A DNA stretch of 64,000 nucleotides from Prolixibacteraceae bacterium UBA6029 (GCA_002429385.1 DIZL01000058.1:83081-147080), one strand, 5' to 3'. Positions 16,699 through 26,087 are shown, numbered from the stretch's first letter. Program-made: numbers and translations. The notes: generated from the letters alone by a model not told the origin.

Positions 16699-17988
16699 AT
16701 GACTAAGATTAATTCATTAATCGAAAAGATTGCCAATGGAAAAAATCCATTGTTTCAGGAATTATATGGTGTAAATGAAGTAGTACTGAAAGAACAGGCC
16801 GATCGTTACGCGGCATTGATGAACGAATTTCAGCAAGTATACGGAACGGACGATGTTGCATTGTTCAGTTCTCCGGGACGTACTGAAATTGGAGGTAACC
16901 ACACCGATCATAACTACGGAAGAGTATTGGCAGGGGCTGTAAACCTCGATATGATTGCGGTTGCAGCTACAAACGGAACAAATGTAATCCGTATTAAATC
17001 TGCCGGATATCCTGAATTTCAGGTAGATCTTTCGGAACTTGTAATCGATGAATCTCAATTCTATACTTCTTCCTCATTGGTAAAAGGTATTTGTGCACGG
17101 ATGAAACAACTGGGTTTTGAAATCGGGGGCTTTGATGCATGTATTGAAGGCCGTGTACCAAAAGGATCAGGCTTAAGTTCTTCAGCTTCATTCGAAGTCC
17201 TCATTGGCGCAGTTGTAAATCATTTATTCAATGACGGCAAAATGAGTGGCGTTGAAAATGCAATCATTGGACAGTGGTCTGAAAATAATTTCTTCGGAAA
17301 ACCTTGTGGTTTAATGGATCAGACGGCTTGTTCTGTTGGCGGATTAATTACCATAGACTTCAAAGATCCTTCCAAGCCTATTGTGAAAGAGGTTGACTTT
17401 GATTTTGTTTCTACTGGATTTGCATTGGTGATTACTGATGTCGGCGGGGGACATGATGATGCAGCCTCTCAGGCAGAATATGCATCTCTTCCAACTGAAA
17501 TGAAGGCAGTGGCAGCAGTACTTGGTGCTAAAGTTTTAAGAGAAGTAACATTGGAACAGATTGTTGATAAGATTCCTGAAATCCGTAAAGTAACAGGTGA
17601 CAGGGCAATCCTTCGCGCCTATCATTTCCAGGGCGACAATCAACGTGTTGTTGATCAGGTGGCAGCGCTTGAAAACAATGATTTTCAATCCTTCCTGAAG
17701 ATGGTGGTTGAATCAGGATACAGTTCTTATATGTACAATCAAAATATCTTTGATGTAGTTCATAAAGACGATCAGGTAGTTTCGCTTGCTTTGGCCCTGA
17801 GTGAAATGATTCTGAAAGGAAAAGGTGCATGGCGTGTTCATGGCGGAGGTTTTGGTGGAACCATTCAGGCTTTTGTGCCCCGGGATTTGCTGGATAAATA
17901 TGTCGAAACGCTCGAACATGTCTATGGCGAGGGCAAATGCCACAAGTTGTTTATTCGTGCAAAAGGATCAATAAAACTTGATCTGTAA
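16699..17988 (+). CDS. galK: Galactokinase
   Basis: 429 residues, a GHMP-family kinase that phosphorylates galactose at C1 with ATP. Motifs in order: SSPGRTEIGGNHTDHN (galactokinase signature, about residue 56), KGSGLSSSASFEVLIGA (ATP loop, about 154) and VHGGGFGGTIQAF (about 380). It is somewhat longer than E. coli GalK (382 residues), with the excess mostly at the N-terminus, where Bacteroidota galactokinases often carry an extra stretch. Second gene of the galT-galK operon. Confidence 0.95.
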   Translation: MTKINSLIEKIANGKNPLFQELYGVNEVVLKEQADRYAALMNEFQQVYGTDDVALFSSPGRTEIGGNHTDHNYGRVLAGAVNLDMIAVAATNGTNVIRIKSAGYPEFQVDLSELVIDESQFYTSSSLVKGICARMKQLGFEIGGFDACIEGRVPKGSGLSSSASFEVLIGAVVNHLFNDGKMSGVENAIIGQWSENNFFGKPCGLMDQTACSVGGLITIDFKDPSKPIVKEVDFDFVSTGFALVITDVGGGHDDAASQAEYASLPTEMKAVAAVLGAKVLREVTLEQIVDKIPEIRKVTGDRAILRAYHFQGDNQRVVDQVAALENNDFQSFLKMVVESGYSSYMYNQNIFDVVHKDDQVVSLALALSEMILKGKGAWRVHGGGFGGTIQAFVPRDLLDKYVETLEHVYGEGKCHKLFIRAKGSIKLDL

Positions 17989-18179
17989 GCAAATATAAAC
18001 AAACTGATAGTTGTTCGCTTTATTATATAACGAGGTTAATGTTTGTTTTATAGTGGTTTAGTGTTTTTTTTGCAAGTCATGTATAAATACTAAGTTATTT
18101 TTTGCAAATTCGAAGACTAAATTGAAATGTACAACACAAACATTAACTTCATAAATTAACAAACTAATTACCTAAAATT

Positions 18180-19472
18180 ATGACACAGAAAAAAAGTTAT
18201 GCATTGCCAATAGCAATGATGTTTGCCCTCTTTTTTATGATTGCCTTTGTTACCGGACTTCCAAGTCCGATGGGTGTAATCGTTGCAAAACAATTTGGCG
18301 CTTCGAATTTCTTATCCCAATTAGGTTTCTTCGCCAATTTTATTGCCTATGCATTCATGGGCATTCCTGCCGGGATTTTACTCGAACGTATCGGGTATAA
18401 GAAAACAGCATTAATTGCCGTAGTCGTTGGTTTTACTGGTGTTGGAGTTCAATTCCTGTCAGGTAGTCTTGGTAGTTTCCCTGTATATCTTGCAGGTGCA
18501 TTCATTTCAGGTTTTTCAATGTGTATGTTGAATACAGTGGTAAACCCGATGTTAAATACCTTAGGTGGTGGAGGAAAAAAAGGAAATCAGTTGATCCAAA
18601 CAGGAGGTTCTTTAAACTCGGTAGCTGCTACCATTGTTCCAGTTCTTGTAGGTTACCTTATGGGCGCCAATGCTGCAGAGCGTACGATTGACAAGGCAAA
18701 TCCAGCGCTGTTTATTGCAATGGGTATCTTTGCTATGGTTTTTGTTGTTCTTTATATCATGGAAATTCCTGAACCACGATTGATTGGTAAAGTGAAAATC
18801 AAACATGAACACAGTCCGCTTTCTTTCCGCCATTTTATCTTTGGTGCAATTGCAATCTTTATATATGTAGGTGTTGAAATTGGTATTCCAAGTACTGCTA
18901 ACCTTTTCATGACATCTGATGTTGCGCACAACGGTTTAGGCATGGATGCCACTATTGCAGGGTTTGTAGTAGGTACTTATTGGTTTCTGATGATGATAGG
19001 CCGAATTGTCGGTGCATCATTGGGTGCGAAGTTTTCAAGCAAATCCATGCTTTCTGTTGCAGCAGGCCTGGGCTTGGTTTTTGTGTTGCTTGGCATTCTG
19101 CTTCCGGTTTCTTCAACTATTGATATGCCGGTTTTCCAATCCAATCTTGCGTTCGGATGGGCACAGGTTCCAATTGGCATTGCTTTCCTCATTCTTTGTG
19201 GATTATGTACTTCGGTAATGTGGGGTGGTATATTTAACCTTGCAGTTGAAGGACTTGGTAAATACACAGAAGCAGCTTCAGGTCTCTTTATGGTTATGGT
19301 TTGTGGAGGAGGTATCATTCCTCTTATTCAGGGTAAAGTTGCCGATTTGACAAGTTATACATCCAGTTATTGGGTAATTTTCTTGTGTATGGCTTACATG
19401 TTGTTTTATGCTTTAATCGGTAGTAAGAATGTCAATAAGGATATTCCTACAGAAGTAAGTAGTGTGATTTAA
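18180..19472 (+). CDS. MFS sugar permease, FucP/GluP-like
   Basis: 430 residues with twelve predicted membrane segments. The pattern FMIAFVTGLPSPMGVIV, GIPAGILLERIGYKK and the NTVVNPMLNTLGG segment fit the fucose/glucose/galactose permease group of the major facilitator superfamily (sugar-proton symport at the inner membrane). It follows galK by 191 bases and is followed by a terminator, so it probably has its own promoter but belongs to the same regulon. Galactose is the expected substrate from context. Confidence 0.85.
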   Translation: MTQKKSYALPIAMMFALFFMIAFVTGLPSPMGVIVAKQFGASNFLSQLGFFANFIAYAFMGIPAGILLERIGYKKTALIAVVVGFTGVGVQFLSGSLGSFPVYLAGAFISGFSMCMLNTVVNPMLNTLGGGGKKGNQLIQTGGSLNSVAATIVPVLVGYLMGANAAERTIDKANPALFIAMGIFAMVFVVLYIMEIPEPRLIGKVKIKHEHSPLSFRHFIFGAIAIFIYVGVEIGIPSTANLFMTSDVAHNGLGMDATIAGFVVGTYWFLMMIGRIVGASLGAKFSSKSMLSVAAGLGLVFVLLGILLPVSSTIDMPVFQSNLAFGWAQVPIGIAFLILCGLCTSVMWGGIFNLAVEGLGKYTEAASGLFMVMVCGGGIIPLIQGKVADLTSYTSSYWVIFLCMAYMLFYALIGSKNVNKDIPTEVSSVI

Positions 19473-19498
19473 AAAGAATACTCAATTCAATAATATTT

Positions 19499-19532
19499 AA
19501 AAAGGAAGGATCAGCAATGGTTCTTCCTTTTT
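19499..19532 (+). terminator. Terminator after the sugar permease
   Basis: AAAAAGGAAG (19499-19508) pairs with CTTCCTTTTT (19523-19532), with a T run at the end, 27 bases after the stop codon. Confidence 0.65.
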
Positions 19533-19569
19533 ATTTGATGTTCATTTCAGCCTTTTATTTATTATTCAT

Positions 19570-19603
19570 TTCTGTTTTTCCGTAAAAAACAGGAAAAACA
19601 GAA
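19570..19603. repeat. Perfect 12-bp inverted repeat
   Basis: TTCTGTTTTTCC (19570-19581) and GGAAAAACAGAA (19592-19603) surround a 10-base A-rich loop. It lies between the permease terminator and the Nudix regulator. It may be a second terminator or a binding site. Confidence 0.5.
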
Positions 19604-19743
19604 ACGAATTGATTCAGTTAAAACTGAATAGTGGTTTATATCAAAAAATGTTTTCCAGCAGAAAACTGTCTTTTATATACATTTGGTAATAAAAGTAATT
19701 AATACTTTTATACTTTAGCCGTTATTATTCTCAGCAAAAGTCT

Positions 19744-20424
19744 ATGGAATTCTATAAAATACATCCGCAGCATTACGTGTCTGTTGATTGTGTAATACTC
19801 GGTTATCAGGATGAAGAAATTAAACTTTTACTCTATCCTCGTAGCTTCGAACCATACAAAGGCAATTGGTCACTACTTGGTGGTTTTGTTGAGGATTATG
19901 AATCAGCCGATGAGGCGGCGGCCCGTATATTGAAACAAACCACGGGTCTGGAACAGATTTTCCTGGAACAGGTGTGTTCTTTTTCTGATCCTAATCGCGA
20001 TCCGGAAGCAAGGGTAATTAGTCTGGCTTATTACGCATTGATCAGGATTGACTTGCATGATGAAGAATGTGTAAGGGAAAACGGTGCTTATTGGATACCC
20101 ATCCGGAAACTCCCAAATCTGATATTCGATCATCAGGAAATGTTTGAGAAAGCTCTGGTTAAACTACAGCAAAAAGCAGGTTATAGTCTGGTTGGAAGCG
20201 AATTATTACCTGAAATGTTCACCATGATTCAGTTGAGAAAACTCTATGAGGCAATTCTTCAACGTGAATTGGATCCGGGAAATTTCAGAAAGAAGATACT
20301 TTCACTTGGAGTACTCGAAAGATTAGACAAGAAAGATACATCTGAATCGAGGAAAGGTGCATTTTATTACAAGGTAAAAAGCAATATCGGTGAAATAGAT
20401 ATTGATCGGATCATTAAATTCTAA
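19744..20424 (+). CDS. Nudix-type transcriptional regulator (AraR/NrtR-like)
   Basis: 226 residues. The N-terminal Nudix domain (about 1-140) is followed by a winged helix-turn-helix (about 150-225, LRKLYEAIL and KKILSLGVLERL). The Nudix box starts properly (GGFVEDYESADEAA), but the catalytic REUXEE part has become RILKQTTG, so hydrolysis should be lost. This is the pattern of NrtR-family regulators, which use the Nudix fold to bind a metabolite. In Bacteroides a member of this family (AraR) controls arabinose use next to a sodium symporter gene. Here too the next gene, 27 bases away, is a sodium/sugar symporter. The effector sugar is not known. Confidence 0.82.
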   Translation: MEFYKIHPQHYVSVDCVILGYQDEEIKLLLYPRSFEPYKGNWSLLGGFVEDYESADEAAARILKQTTGLEQIFLEQVCSFSDPNRDPEARVISLAYYALIRIDLHDEECVRENGAYWIPIRKLPNLIFDHQEMFEKALVKLQQKAGYSLVGSELLPEMFTMIQLRKLYEAILQRELDPGNFRKKILSLGVLERLDKKDTSESRKGAFYYKVKSNIGEIDIDRIIKF

Positions 20425-20451
20425 ACTATAATAACATAAACTATAAAAACT

Positions 20452-22197
20452 ATGAATTGGAACTCACATGAATTTATTTGGCTCGACTGGGCAATTATTG
20501 CAGTTGGGATTTTGGCTGTAGGGTGGGCTGTATGGCGTTCGATACAAAAACACAAACGTTCGCAACAGGGTGCCGATAGCGAAGACTACCTGTTTGGTAA
20601 AGGTGAGCCCTGGTATATCATTGGTGCGGCTATTTTTGCTGCAAATATCGGCTCTGAACACCTTGTCGGACTTGCCGGCACAGGCGCAAAAGCTGGTGTA
20701 GGCATGGCGCACTGGGAAATGCAAGGCTGGATGATACTCATCCTGGGCTGGCTCTTTGTACCGTTCTATCAATTGATGAATATTAAGTTGGGGAAAATCA
20801 TCACTATGCCCGACTTTCTGAAAAATCGCTACACGCCTCGTACCGGTTCGTGGCTGTCTATTATCACTCTTATAGCCTACGTACTGACCAAGGTGAGTGT
20901 AACAGCGTTTACCGGTGGTATCTTCATGGAGAGTCTTCTTGGCTTGCCTTTCTGGTACGGAGCTATCGGATTGATAGTGTTAACGGGTATCTTCACCGTT
21001 TTGGGAGGCATGAAGGGTGTGATGACACTTTCGGCAATTCAGACGCCTATACTTATCATTGGTTCATTCCTTGTGCTTTTCCTTGGATTGGCGGCACTTG
21101 GAGACGGCAGTATTGCTCATGGCTGGACTGCAATGATCGACTATTCTAAATCGCTAGGTGTTGGAACTGATGGCATTGCCCACGGCACAAACCACATGTT
21201 CCACTTTGAGACGGGCGACCCGATGTATGACAAATTTCCTGGTTTTTGGGTATTTATCGGAGCAACAATCATCGGCTTTTGGTATTGGGCTACCGACCAA
21301 CACATTGTTCAGCGTGTACTCGGACAAAGAAAAGGCGAGCCCAGCGACGCAGTGATGATGCGTGCACGCAGAGGGACTATCGCTGCAGGTTATTTTAAAT
21401 TGTTGCCTGTATTTATGTTCCTGATACCCGGTATGATAGCAGCGGCGTTGGCTGCGCGTCCAGGCAGTGGCTTTACGTTGGAAAACCCGGATACCGCCTT
21501 TGGATCAATGGTTAAGTTTGTATTGCCCGCTGGTGTGAAAGGTATTGTTACCATAGGCTTTATATCTGCATTGGTTGCTTCTTTGGCTGCATTCTTCAAC
21601 TCTTGTGCTACGCTGTTTACTGAAGATTTTTATAAGCCAATGTTCAAAGGTAAGAGCGAGGCTACTTATGTGCTGACTGGTCGGCTTGCAACTGTTGTGG
21701 TTGTAGTACTTGGGATTATATGGATACCAGTCATGATGAGTCTCGGCAGCCTTTACGAATATTTGCAAGACATTCAATCGCTGCTCGCTCCTGCAATGGT
21801 AGCCGTATTCGTAATGGGTATATTTTCCAAAAGAATTACGCCCAAGGCTGGAGAAGCAGGTATGATAGTTGGCTTTCTAATTGGTATGGCACGCTTAATG
21901 ACAAATATTATTACAGGTAGTTGTAAAAACGTAATGACAGGCTGGTACTGGGAATCCACTCATTGGTTTTGGCATACCAACTGGCTTATCTTTGAGATAT
22001 GGTTGCTCGTCTTCATCATGTTGATGATGGTTGTAGTTTCGATTTTCACTCCAAAACCTACCGCTCAGCAGATAGAGTTTATCACTTTCACCGGCGACTA
22101 CAAAACCCTTGTCAGGAATAGTTGGAACAAGTGGGATGTAATTGCTTCGTTAGGTGTAGTTCTGGCTTGTTCTTTATTCTACATGTATTTCTGGTAG
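20452..22197 (+). CDS. Sodium/sugar symporter (SSS family, SGLT-like)
   Basis: 581 residues and about 14 membrane segments. Family marks are the N-terminal FGKGEPWYIIGAAIFAANIGSE-type segment (here FGKGEPWYIIG, then SEHLVGLAGTG), the long loop with YDKFPGFWVF and WYWATDQHIVQRVLGQR, which is characteristic of the SGLT group, and a C-terminal helix. It imports a sugar with Na+. It is cotranscribed with the Nudix regulator. To the eye the gene is richer in G and C than its neighbours (not counted), so acquisition by transfer is possible. Arabinose, galactose or glucose are candidates. Confidence 0.88.
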   Translation: MNWNSHEFIWLDWAIIAVGILAVGWAVWRSIQKHKRSQQGADSEDYLFGKGEPWYIIGAAIFAANIGSEHLVGLAGTGAKAGVGMAHWEMQGWMILILGWLFVPFYQLMNIKLGKIITMPDFLKNRYTPRTGSWLSIITLIAYVLTKVSVTAFTGGIFMESLLGLPFWYGAIGLIVLTGIFTVLGGMKGVMTLSAIQTPILIIGSFLVLFLGLAALGDGSIAHGWTAMIDYSKSLGVGTDGIAHGTNHMFHFETGDPMYDKFPGFWVFIGATIIGFWYWATDQHIVQRVLGQRKGEPSDAVMMRARRGTIAAGYFKLLPVFMFLIPGMIAAALAARPGSGFTLENPDTAFGSMVKFVLPAGVKGIVTIGFISALVASLAAFFNSCATLFTEDFYKPMFKGKSEATYVLTGRLATVVVVVLGIIWIPVMMSLGSLYEYLQDIQSLLAPAMVAVFVMGIFSKRITPKAGEAGMIVGFLIGMARLMTNIITGSCKNVMTGWYWESTHWFWHTNWLIFEIWLLVFIMLMMVVVSIFTPKPTAQQIEFITFTGDYKTLVRNSWNKWDVIASLGVVLACSLFYMYFW

Positions 22198-22257
22198 AAA
22201 ACCGAAAGACGTTATCGTTTCATTGTTGAAAGAAACGGTGGTATTTAAAAAATAGCT

Positions 22258-22288
22258 AAATTGCCCGAATAAACCATTCGGGCAATTT
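22258..22288 (+). terminator. Terminator after the symporter
   Basis: Perfect 13-bp stem, AAATTGCCCGAAT (22258-22270) with ATTCGGGCAATTT (22276-22288) and a trailing T. It ends 4 bases before the metallophosphoesterase start codon. Confidence 0.7.
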
Positions 22289-22292
22289 TGTT

Positions 22293-23216
22293 ATGTACGA
22301 TATAATAGGAGATGTTCATGGCCATGCCGATGAGTTGAGGAGCCTGCTTACCAAAATGGGTTACCTGCTCAAGGATGATTATTATTCACATCCAACCCGG
22401 AAGGCTGTTTTTGTTGGTGATTTTATCAACCGCGGACCGAAAATCCGGGAAACCATCATCTTAATCCGCAAGATGGTCGAGAAGGGCTCAGCTTATGCCA
22501 TTCTTGGAAATCATGAAATGTATGCCGTGCTTTATTATTTGCGCGATATTGAAGGGAAGTATTACCGAAAGCGGATTCCAAAATACCAGTTGCTGATCAA
22601 TCAAACCCTGGATGAATTTGTACTCTACAAAGATGAGTTCAAAGGCCATTTACGGTGGATGAGGTCTTTACCCATGTTCCTCGATTTTGGCAAGATCCGT
22701 GTTGTTCATGCTTGCTGGGACAATGAGAACATTCAATCACTGCGTGAAACAATTACTGAACCGAAACTTTCGAAAACCGTCCTGCGCGAAATTGCCCTGA
22801 ATGAAACTGAATTCTCCCGTAGTTTCTGGGAAACCTGCAAAGGAATAGATTTCCAGATGCCCAAAGATCTGCTGGTCTTTGATGAAGAGGGAAGGCCTCA
22901 TCGCTCGTTTCGCATCAAATGGTGGGAAGATACTGAAGGCAAAACGTTTAAGGATTATTCGCTCGAAAGCCGCTTTGAACTTCCGGCTTATACCATACCA
23001 ACAGAACTTATCCGGAAAAGGATTCCTTATCCTGAAAATGACCCCATCGTTTTCTTCGGCCATTATTGTTTAAAGCAATGCTGCGGTATACTGACAAATA
23101 ACCTTTGTTGCGTTGATTCCTGTGTCACCAGAACTGGCAAATTGATGGCATACCGGTGGAGTGGTGAGGCGAAGTTGAATGAATTAAACGTTGTATTTTC
23201 TGAACTGGCAATATAA
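22293..23216 (+). CDS. Metallophosphoesterase (PPP-type phosphatase)
   Basis: 307 residues. The three metal-binding motifs of calcineurin-like phosphatases are intact and in order at the N-terminus: GDVHGH, GDFINRGP and GNHE, with VVHACWD and FFGHYC later. The family includes protein Ser/Thr phosphatases and diadenosine tetraphosphate hydrolases. The spacing resembles the bacterial PPP group. No signal peptide, so cytoplasmic. It begins directly after the symporter terminator and therefore lacks room for a separate strong promoter; some read-through may be needed. The substrate is unknown. Confidence 0.85.
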   Translation: MYDIIGDVHGHADELRSLLTKMGYLLKDDYYSHPTRKAVFVGDFINRGPKIRETIILIRKMVEKGSAYAILGNHEMYAVLYYLRDIEGKYYRKRIPKYQLLINQTLDEFVLYKDEFKGHLRWMRSLPMFLDFGKIRVVHACWDNENIQSLRETITEPKLSKTVLREIALNETEFSRSFWETCKGIDFQMPKDLLVFDEEGRPHRSFRIKWWEDTEGKTFKDYSLESRFELPAYTIPTELIRKRIPYPENDPIVFFGHYCLKQCCGILTNNLCCVDSCVTRTGKLMAYRWSGEAKLNELNVVFSELAI

Positions 23217-23427
23217 TGTCCTTATTTGTAATGTTTTATATGAAATAATATTCCAGGCAAATAAGCTGAATATTTTAAGACGTCCTATTGTGGGGATAAA
23301 AAGAAAGGCTATATTTGCAAAGCCTTTTCAGAAACGGATTTCAAGAGGTTTGTTCTTTAAAAAGTACTGTAAATTTTGATTAATCGGACTTGATTTGTAG
23401 ATCATCCGGTTCAAAAAATAATACTCT

Positions 23428-23501
23428 GGTGCGGTAGTTCAGTCGGTTAGAATATCGGCCTGTCACGCCGAGGGTCGCGGGTTCGAGTCCCGTCCGCACC
23501 G
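23428..23501 (+). tRNA. tRNA-Asp (GTC), copy 1
   Basis: A 74-base cloverleaf. The acceptor GGTGCGG pairs with CCGCACC, G is the discriminator, the anticodon loop CTGTCAC carries GTC, and the T arm holds GGGTTCGAGTCCC. The CCA end is not encoded. Confidence 0.97.
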
Positions 23502-23543
23502 CCCTCTCAAAATTTATGTTACTGTATTAAAATACTGAAAAAT

Positions 23544-23617
23544 GGTGCGGTAGTTCAGTCGGTTAGAATATCGGCCTGTCACGCCGAGGGTCGCGGGTTC
23601 GAGTCCCGTCCGCACCG
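23544..23617 (+). tRNA. tRNA-Asp (GTC), copy 2
   Basis: Identical over all 74 bases to the copy 42 bases upstream; followed at once by a terminator, so the two are probably one transcript. Confidence 0.97.
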
Positions 23618-23618
23618 C

Positions 23619-23649
23619 AAAAAGCTTCAATTTATTGGAGCTTTTTTTT
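23619..23649 (+). terminator. Terminator of the tRNA-Asp pair
   Basis: AAAAAGCTTCAA (23619-23630) pairs with TTGGAGCTTTTT with one wobble, then further T residues. Confidence 0.75.
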
Positions 23650-23782
23650 GTATACTATACTTTCTCATTCCGATTTCGGAATAGTGAACTTGAGAGAGTA
23701 GTCTTTTTACCGGTTTTCCTGTTTTGAAAAAGTAACAGACCTAACAAGCGTCTTTGATCCGATAATGACAAAACAGTACCAA

Positions 23783-23897
23783 AGCTTGTACTTGTGTGCA
23801 TCTTGTGTGCTTATGCTGTGCTACTTCTGTGCTCAGGAACCATTTTAGCACACAAGATGCACAGCATAAGCACACAAGATGCACACAAGTACAAGCT
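23783..23897. repeat. 11-mer tandem array forming a 51-bp inverted repeat
   Basis: From 23788 to 23897 the sequence divides exactly into ten 11-base units, for example CATCTTGTGTG (23799), CTTATGCTGTG (23810), AAGATGCACAG (23854), CATAAGCACAC (23865) and AAGATGCACAC (23876). The left arm (23783-23833) is the reverse complement of the right arm (23847-23897) with few mismatches, separated by 13 bases. It is non-coding and lies between the tRNA terminator and the end of murQ. The rest of 23650-24031 shows nothing else of note. Confidence 0.85.
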
Positions 23898-24031
23898 CGA
23901 TCAAAGCTTTTTTAACAGGCGAATCCTGCGCATTGATTTCGGAAAAAAGGAAAAAGGATAGAGGAAATGGAAGCATTGAGTGGTCAGTCGCAGTGATCTC
24001 TTAAACTTTCCCGATAGGGTTACTTTAAATG

Positions 24032-24853
24032 TTATGGATTCTCCTCCTTTTCAGCCAACAATACCGCATTCACAGAGCCATGCAGGAGTAACAACCTTTT
24101 GGCCTTCAATTCATCGTAACCCAGCTCAGAAATGATCATGCGGATGCCGCGATTGATCAGCTTTTGATTGGTGAGCTGCATATTGACCATCTTGTTGCCT
24201 TTAACGCGCCCCAGTTTAATCATCAGCGTGGTGGTGATCATGTTCAGGATTAGTTTTTGCGAAGTACCTGATTTCATTCGAGTGCTTCCTGTTAAGAATT
24301 CGGGTCCTACAATCGCTTCAATAGCTATATCCACATTTTGAGCCAGGGCGCTGTTCCGGTTGTTGACGATACAGCCGGTCAGGATTCCCTCTTCGCGGGC
24401 CTTTTTTACTGCGCCTATCACATAAGGAGTACGTCCTGAGGCAGCAATCCCAATGATTGTATCCAACTTGTTCATATTGTATTTTTCAAGGTCTTTCCAG
24501 CCTTGATGCTCATCGTCCTCAGCCATTTCAACCGCTTTCCGAATGGCACGATCACCACCGGCAATCAGGCCAATCACCAGATCGTGCCCGACTCCAAATG
24601 TTGGTGGGATCTCAGAGGCATCGAGAATGCCCAGGCGGCCGCTCGTTCCTGCTCCGAGGTAAAACAGACGGCCGCCTTTTTTCATGCGTGAATAGATTTG
24701 CTCCACTAGTTTTTCAATCTGCGGAAGGACTGCATGAACGGCAGGCAGTATTTTCTTATCTTCTTCATGAATGCTTAATAAAAGCTCTTTTACCGATTTT
24801 TGCTCCAGATCATTATACAATGAATCCGATTCGGTTGTACTTTCTGTTGTCAT
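24032..24853 (-). CDS. murQ: N-acetylmuramic acid 6-phosphate etherase
   Basis: 273 residues. It cleaves the D-lactyl ether of MurNAc-6-phosphate to give GlcNAc-6-phosphate, a key step of cell-wall recycling. The sugar isomerase (SIS) domain shows LGAGTSGRLGILDASEIPPTF with the catalytic Glu, and AEDDEHQG holds the second conserved Glu. NNRNSALAQ and GSTRMKSGT are family motifs. Cytoplasmic. It is downstream of the kinase-like gene (25-base gap), an order that supplies MurNAc-6-P directly. Confidence 0.95.
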   Translation of the reverse strand: MTTESTTESDSLYNDLEQKSVKELLLSIHEEDKKILPAVHAVLPQIEKLVEQIYSRMKKGGRLFYLGAGTSGRLGILDASEIPPTFGVGHDLVIGLIAGGDRAIRKAVEMAEDDEHQGWKDLEKYNMNKLDTIIGIAASGRTPYVIGAVKKAREEGILTGCIVNNRNSALAQNVDIAIEAIVGPEFLTGSTRMKSGTSQKLILNMITTTLMIKLGRVKGNKMVNMQLTNQKLINRGIRMIISELGYDELKAKRLLLLHGSVNAVLLAEKEENP

Positions 24854-24878
24854 TCGATGGTTGTATTCTGATTAATTA

Positions 24879-25727
24879 CTATCTGATTTTACTTTTGGTA
24901 TAATATTTTTCCAATCCGTCGATCGGGTCCTTAATGATAATTGGTTGATCAAAGCCAAAGGTATGGGCAACCGGAATCAAAACAGAACTGAAATGATAAG
25001 CCACCGAACCAATAAAGCCTATCGAATAGTTGTTGTAATCCAGTAATTTGCATACGTTGCGCTCAAAGAATTCAATAAAGTTTAGTTCAATAAATTCTTT
25101 GCAATAGTCCGCATCGATGTGTTCAGATAAAAAGGGGGTAAACTGAGCCAGGAACTGATTGGGTTTTTCGCCCCGGTAGACCCGGTTTAATACTTCTTCA
25201 CGGGTCAGCTTATAGCGAAGGGTAAATTCCTCGCGCAGATCGGGCGGCATTATTTCCTTGAAATAATCTCCCAGCAGTTTACGGCCCATCACTGCACCGC
25301 TGCCTTCGTCACCCAGGATAAATCCCAGCGGTGAAACACCTCCTCTGATATTTTCGCCATTATACAAGCATACATTCGATCCGGTCCCCAGGATGCAGAC
25401 CATGCCGGATTGGTTGCCAAACAAGGCCCGTGCTGATCCCAATACATCACTGTAGGTCTCGATGGCGGCATCTGCGTATATTCGAATAAGCGCTCTTCGG
25501 ATGATATTGCCTTTTTCGGCATTTACTATACCAGCTCCATAAAAATAAATTTCCCGGATACCCTCACCGGTTTCAGGCAGAAGAAACTGCTGCAATTCCT
25601 GAAAAATGTCTTCTTCGGAACGGAAGAATGGGTTGATTCCTTCGGTTTTTATATCTTTAACTTCACCTGAAGGAGAAATAAGTTTCCATGCTGTTTTGGT
25701 TGATCCGCTGTCGGCAATTAATATCAT
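24879..25727 (-). CDS. BadF/BcrA-type amino-sugar kinase (MurNAc or GlcNAc kinase)
   Basis: 282 residues with the ASKHA ATPase fold. ADSGSTKTAWKL is the phosphate-1 loop, and LGTGSNVCLY with GFILGDEGSGAVMGRKLLGDYF is typical of N-acetylglucosamine and N-acetylmuramic acid kinases of the BadF/BcrA group. In Tannerella forsythia a MurNAc kinase (MurK) is encoded with murQ. Gene order here supports the same role: phosphorylation of imported MurNAc at O6 for the etherase. GlcNAc kinase activity cannot be excluded from sequence. Confidence 0.85.
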   Translation of the reverse strand: MILIADSGSTKTAWKLISPSGEVKDIKTEGINPFFRSEEDIFQELQQFLLPETGEGIREIYFYGAGIVNAEKGNIIRRALIRIYADAAIETYSDVLGSARALFGNQSGMVCILGTGSNVCLYNGENIRGGVSPLGFILGDEGSGAVMGRKLLGDYFKEIMPPDLREEFTLRYKLTREEVLNRVYRGEKPNQFLAQFTPFLSEHIDADYCKEFIELNFIEFFERNVCKLLDYNNYSIGFIGSVAYHFSSVLIPVAHTFGFDQPIIIKDPIDGLEKYYTKSKIR

Positions 25728-25816
25728 TGATTGCTTGGGTTTTTTGGAAAAACTTTTCCTGTTTGATGATGTAAATATAAATAAATTGAACGGGTAATAA
25801 ATTTATACTGAAATAT

Positions 25817-25865
25817 CAATTAACGCTACTGGTGCAGATTGCAAATCAGCACCAGTAGCGTTAAT
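25817..25865. repeat. Perfect 18-bp inverted repeat
   Basis: AATTAACGCTACTGGTGC (25817-25834) is exactly complementary to 25848-25865 around a 13-base loop AGATTGCAAATCA. The inner 23 bases (25830-25852) recur with one change at 26347-26369. Confidence 0.8.
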
Positions 25866-25956
25866 TTCTGTCTGAATTTATTCATTATACGATAAAAGTT
25901 ATAGGCTATTGCCCGATAGTGGTACTTAACTGAAGATTAAAGAATACTGAAATAAC

Positions 25957-26003
25957 TTAAAAGAGTCAACCCGTAGCACAATGCCAGGAGTTGACTCTTT
26001 TTT
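25957..26003. terminator. Terminator-like hairpin
   Basis: AAAAGAGTCAAC (25959-25970) pairs with GTTGACTCTTTT (25990-26001) across a 19-base loop and is followed by more T residues. No plus-strand gene ends just before it, so what it terminates is unclear. Confidence 0.5.
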
Positions 26004-26087
26004 CATGTTTAAATCTTTCACAGATAATTGATTTCTCAATAAGCAACAGGTAAAAATACGGGTATTTCCTGTTAATCGGGTACCCCT

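Noticed and set aside
23428..23617. tRNA-Asp pair as an attachment site of a mobile element
   Set aside because: No integrase or partial tRNA copy lies near; a simple gene duplication explains the pair.
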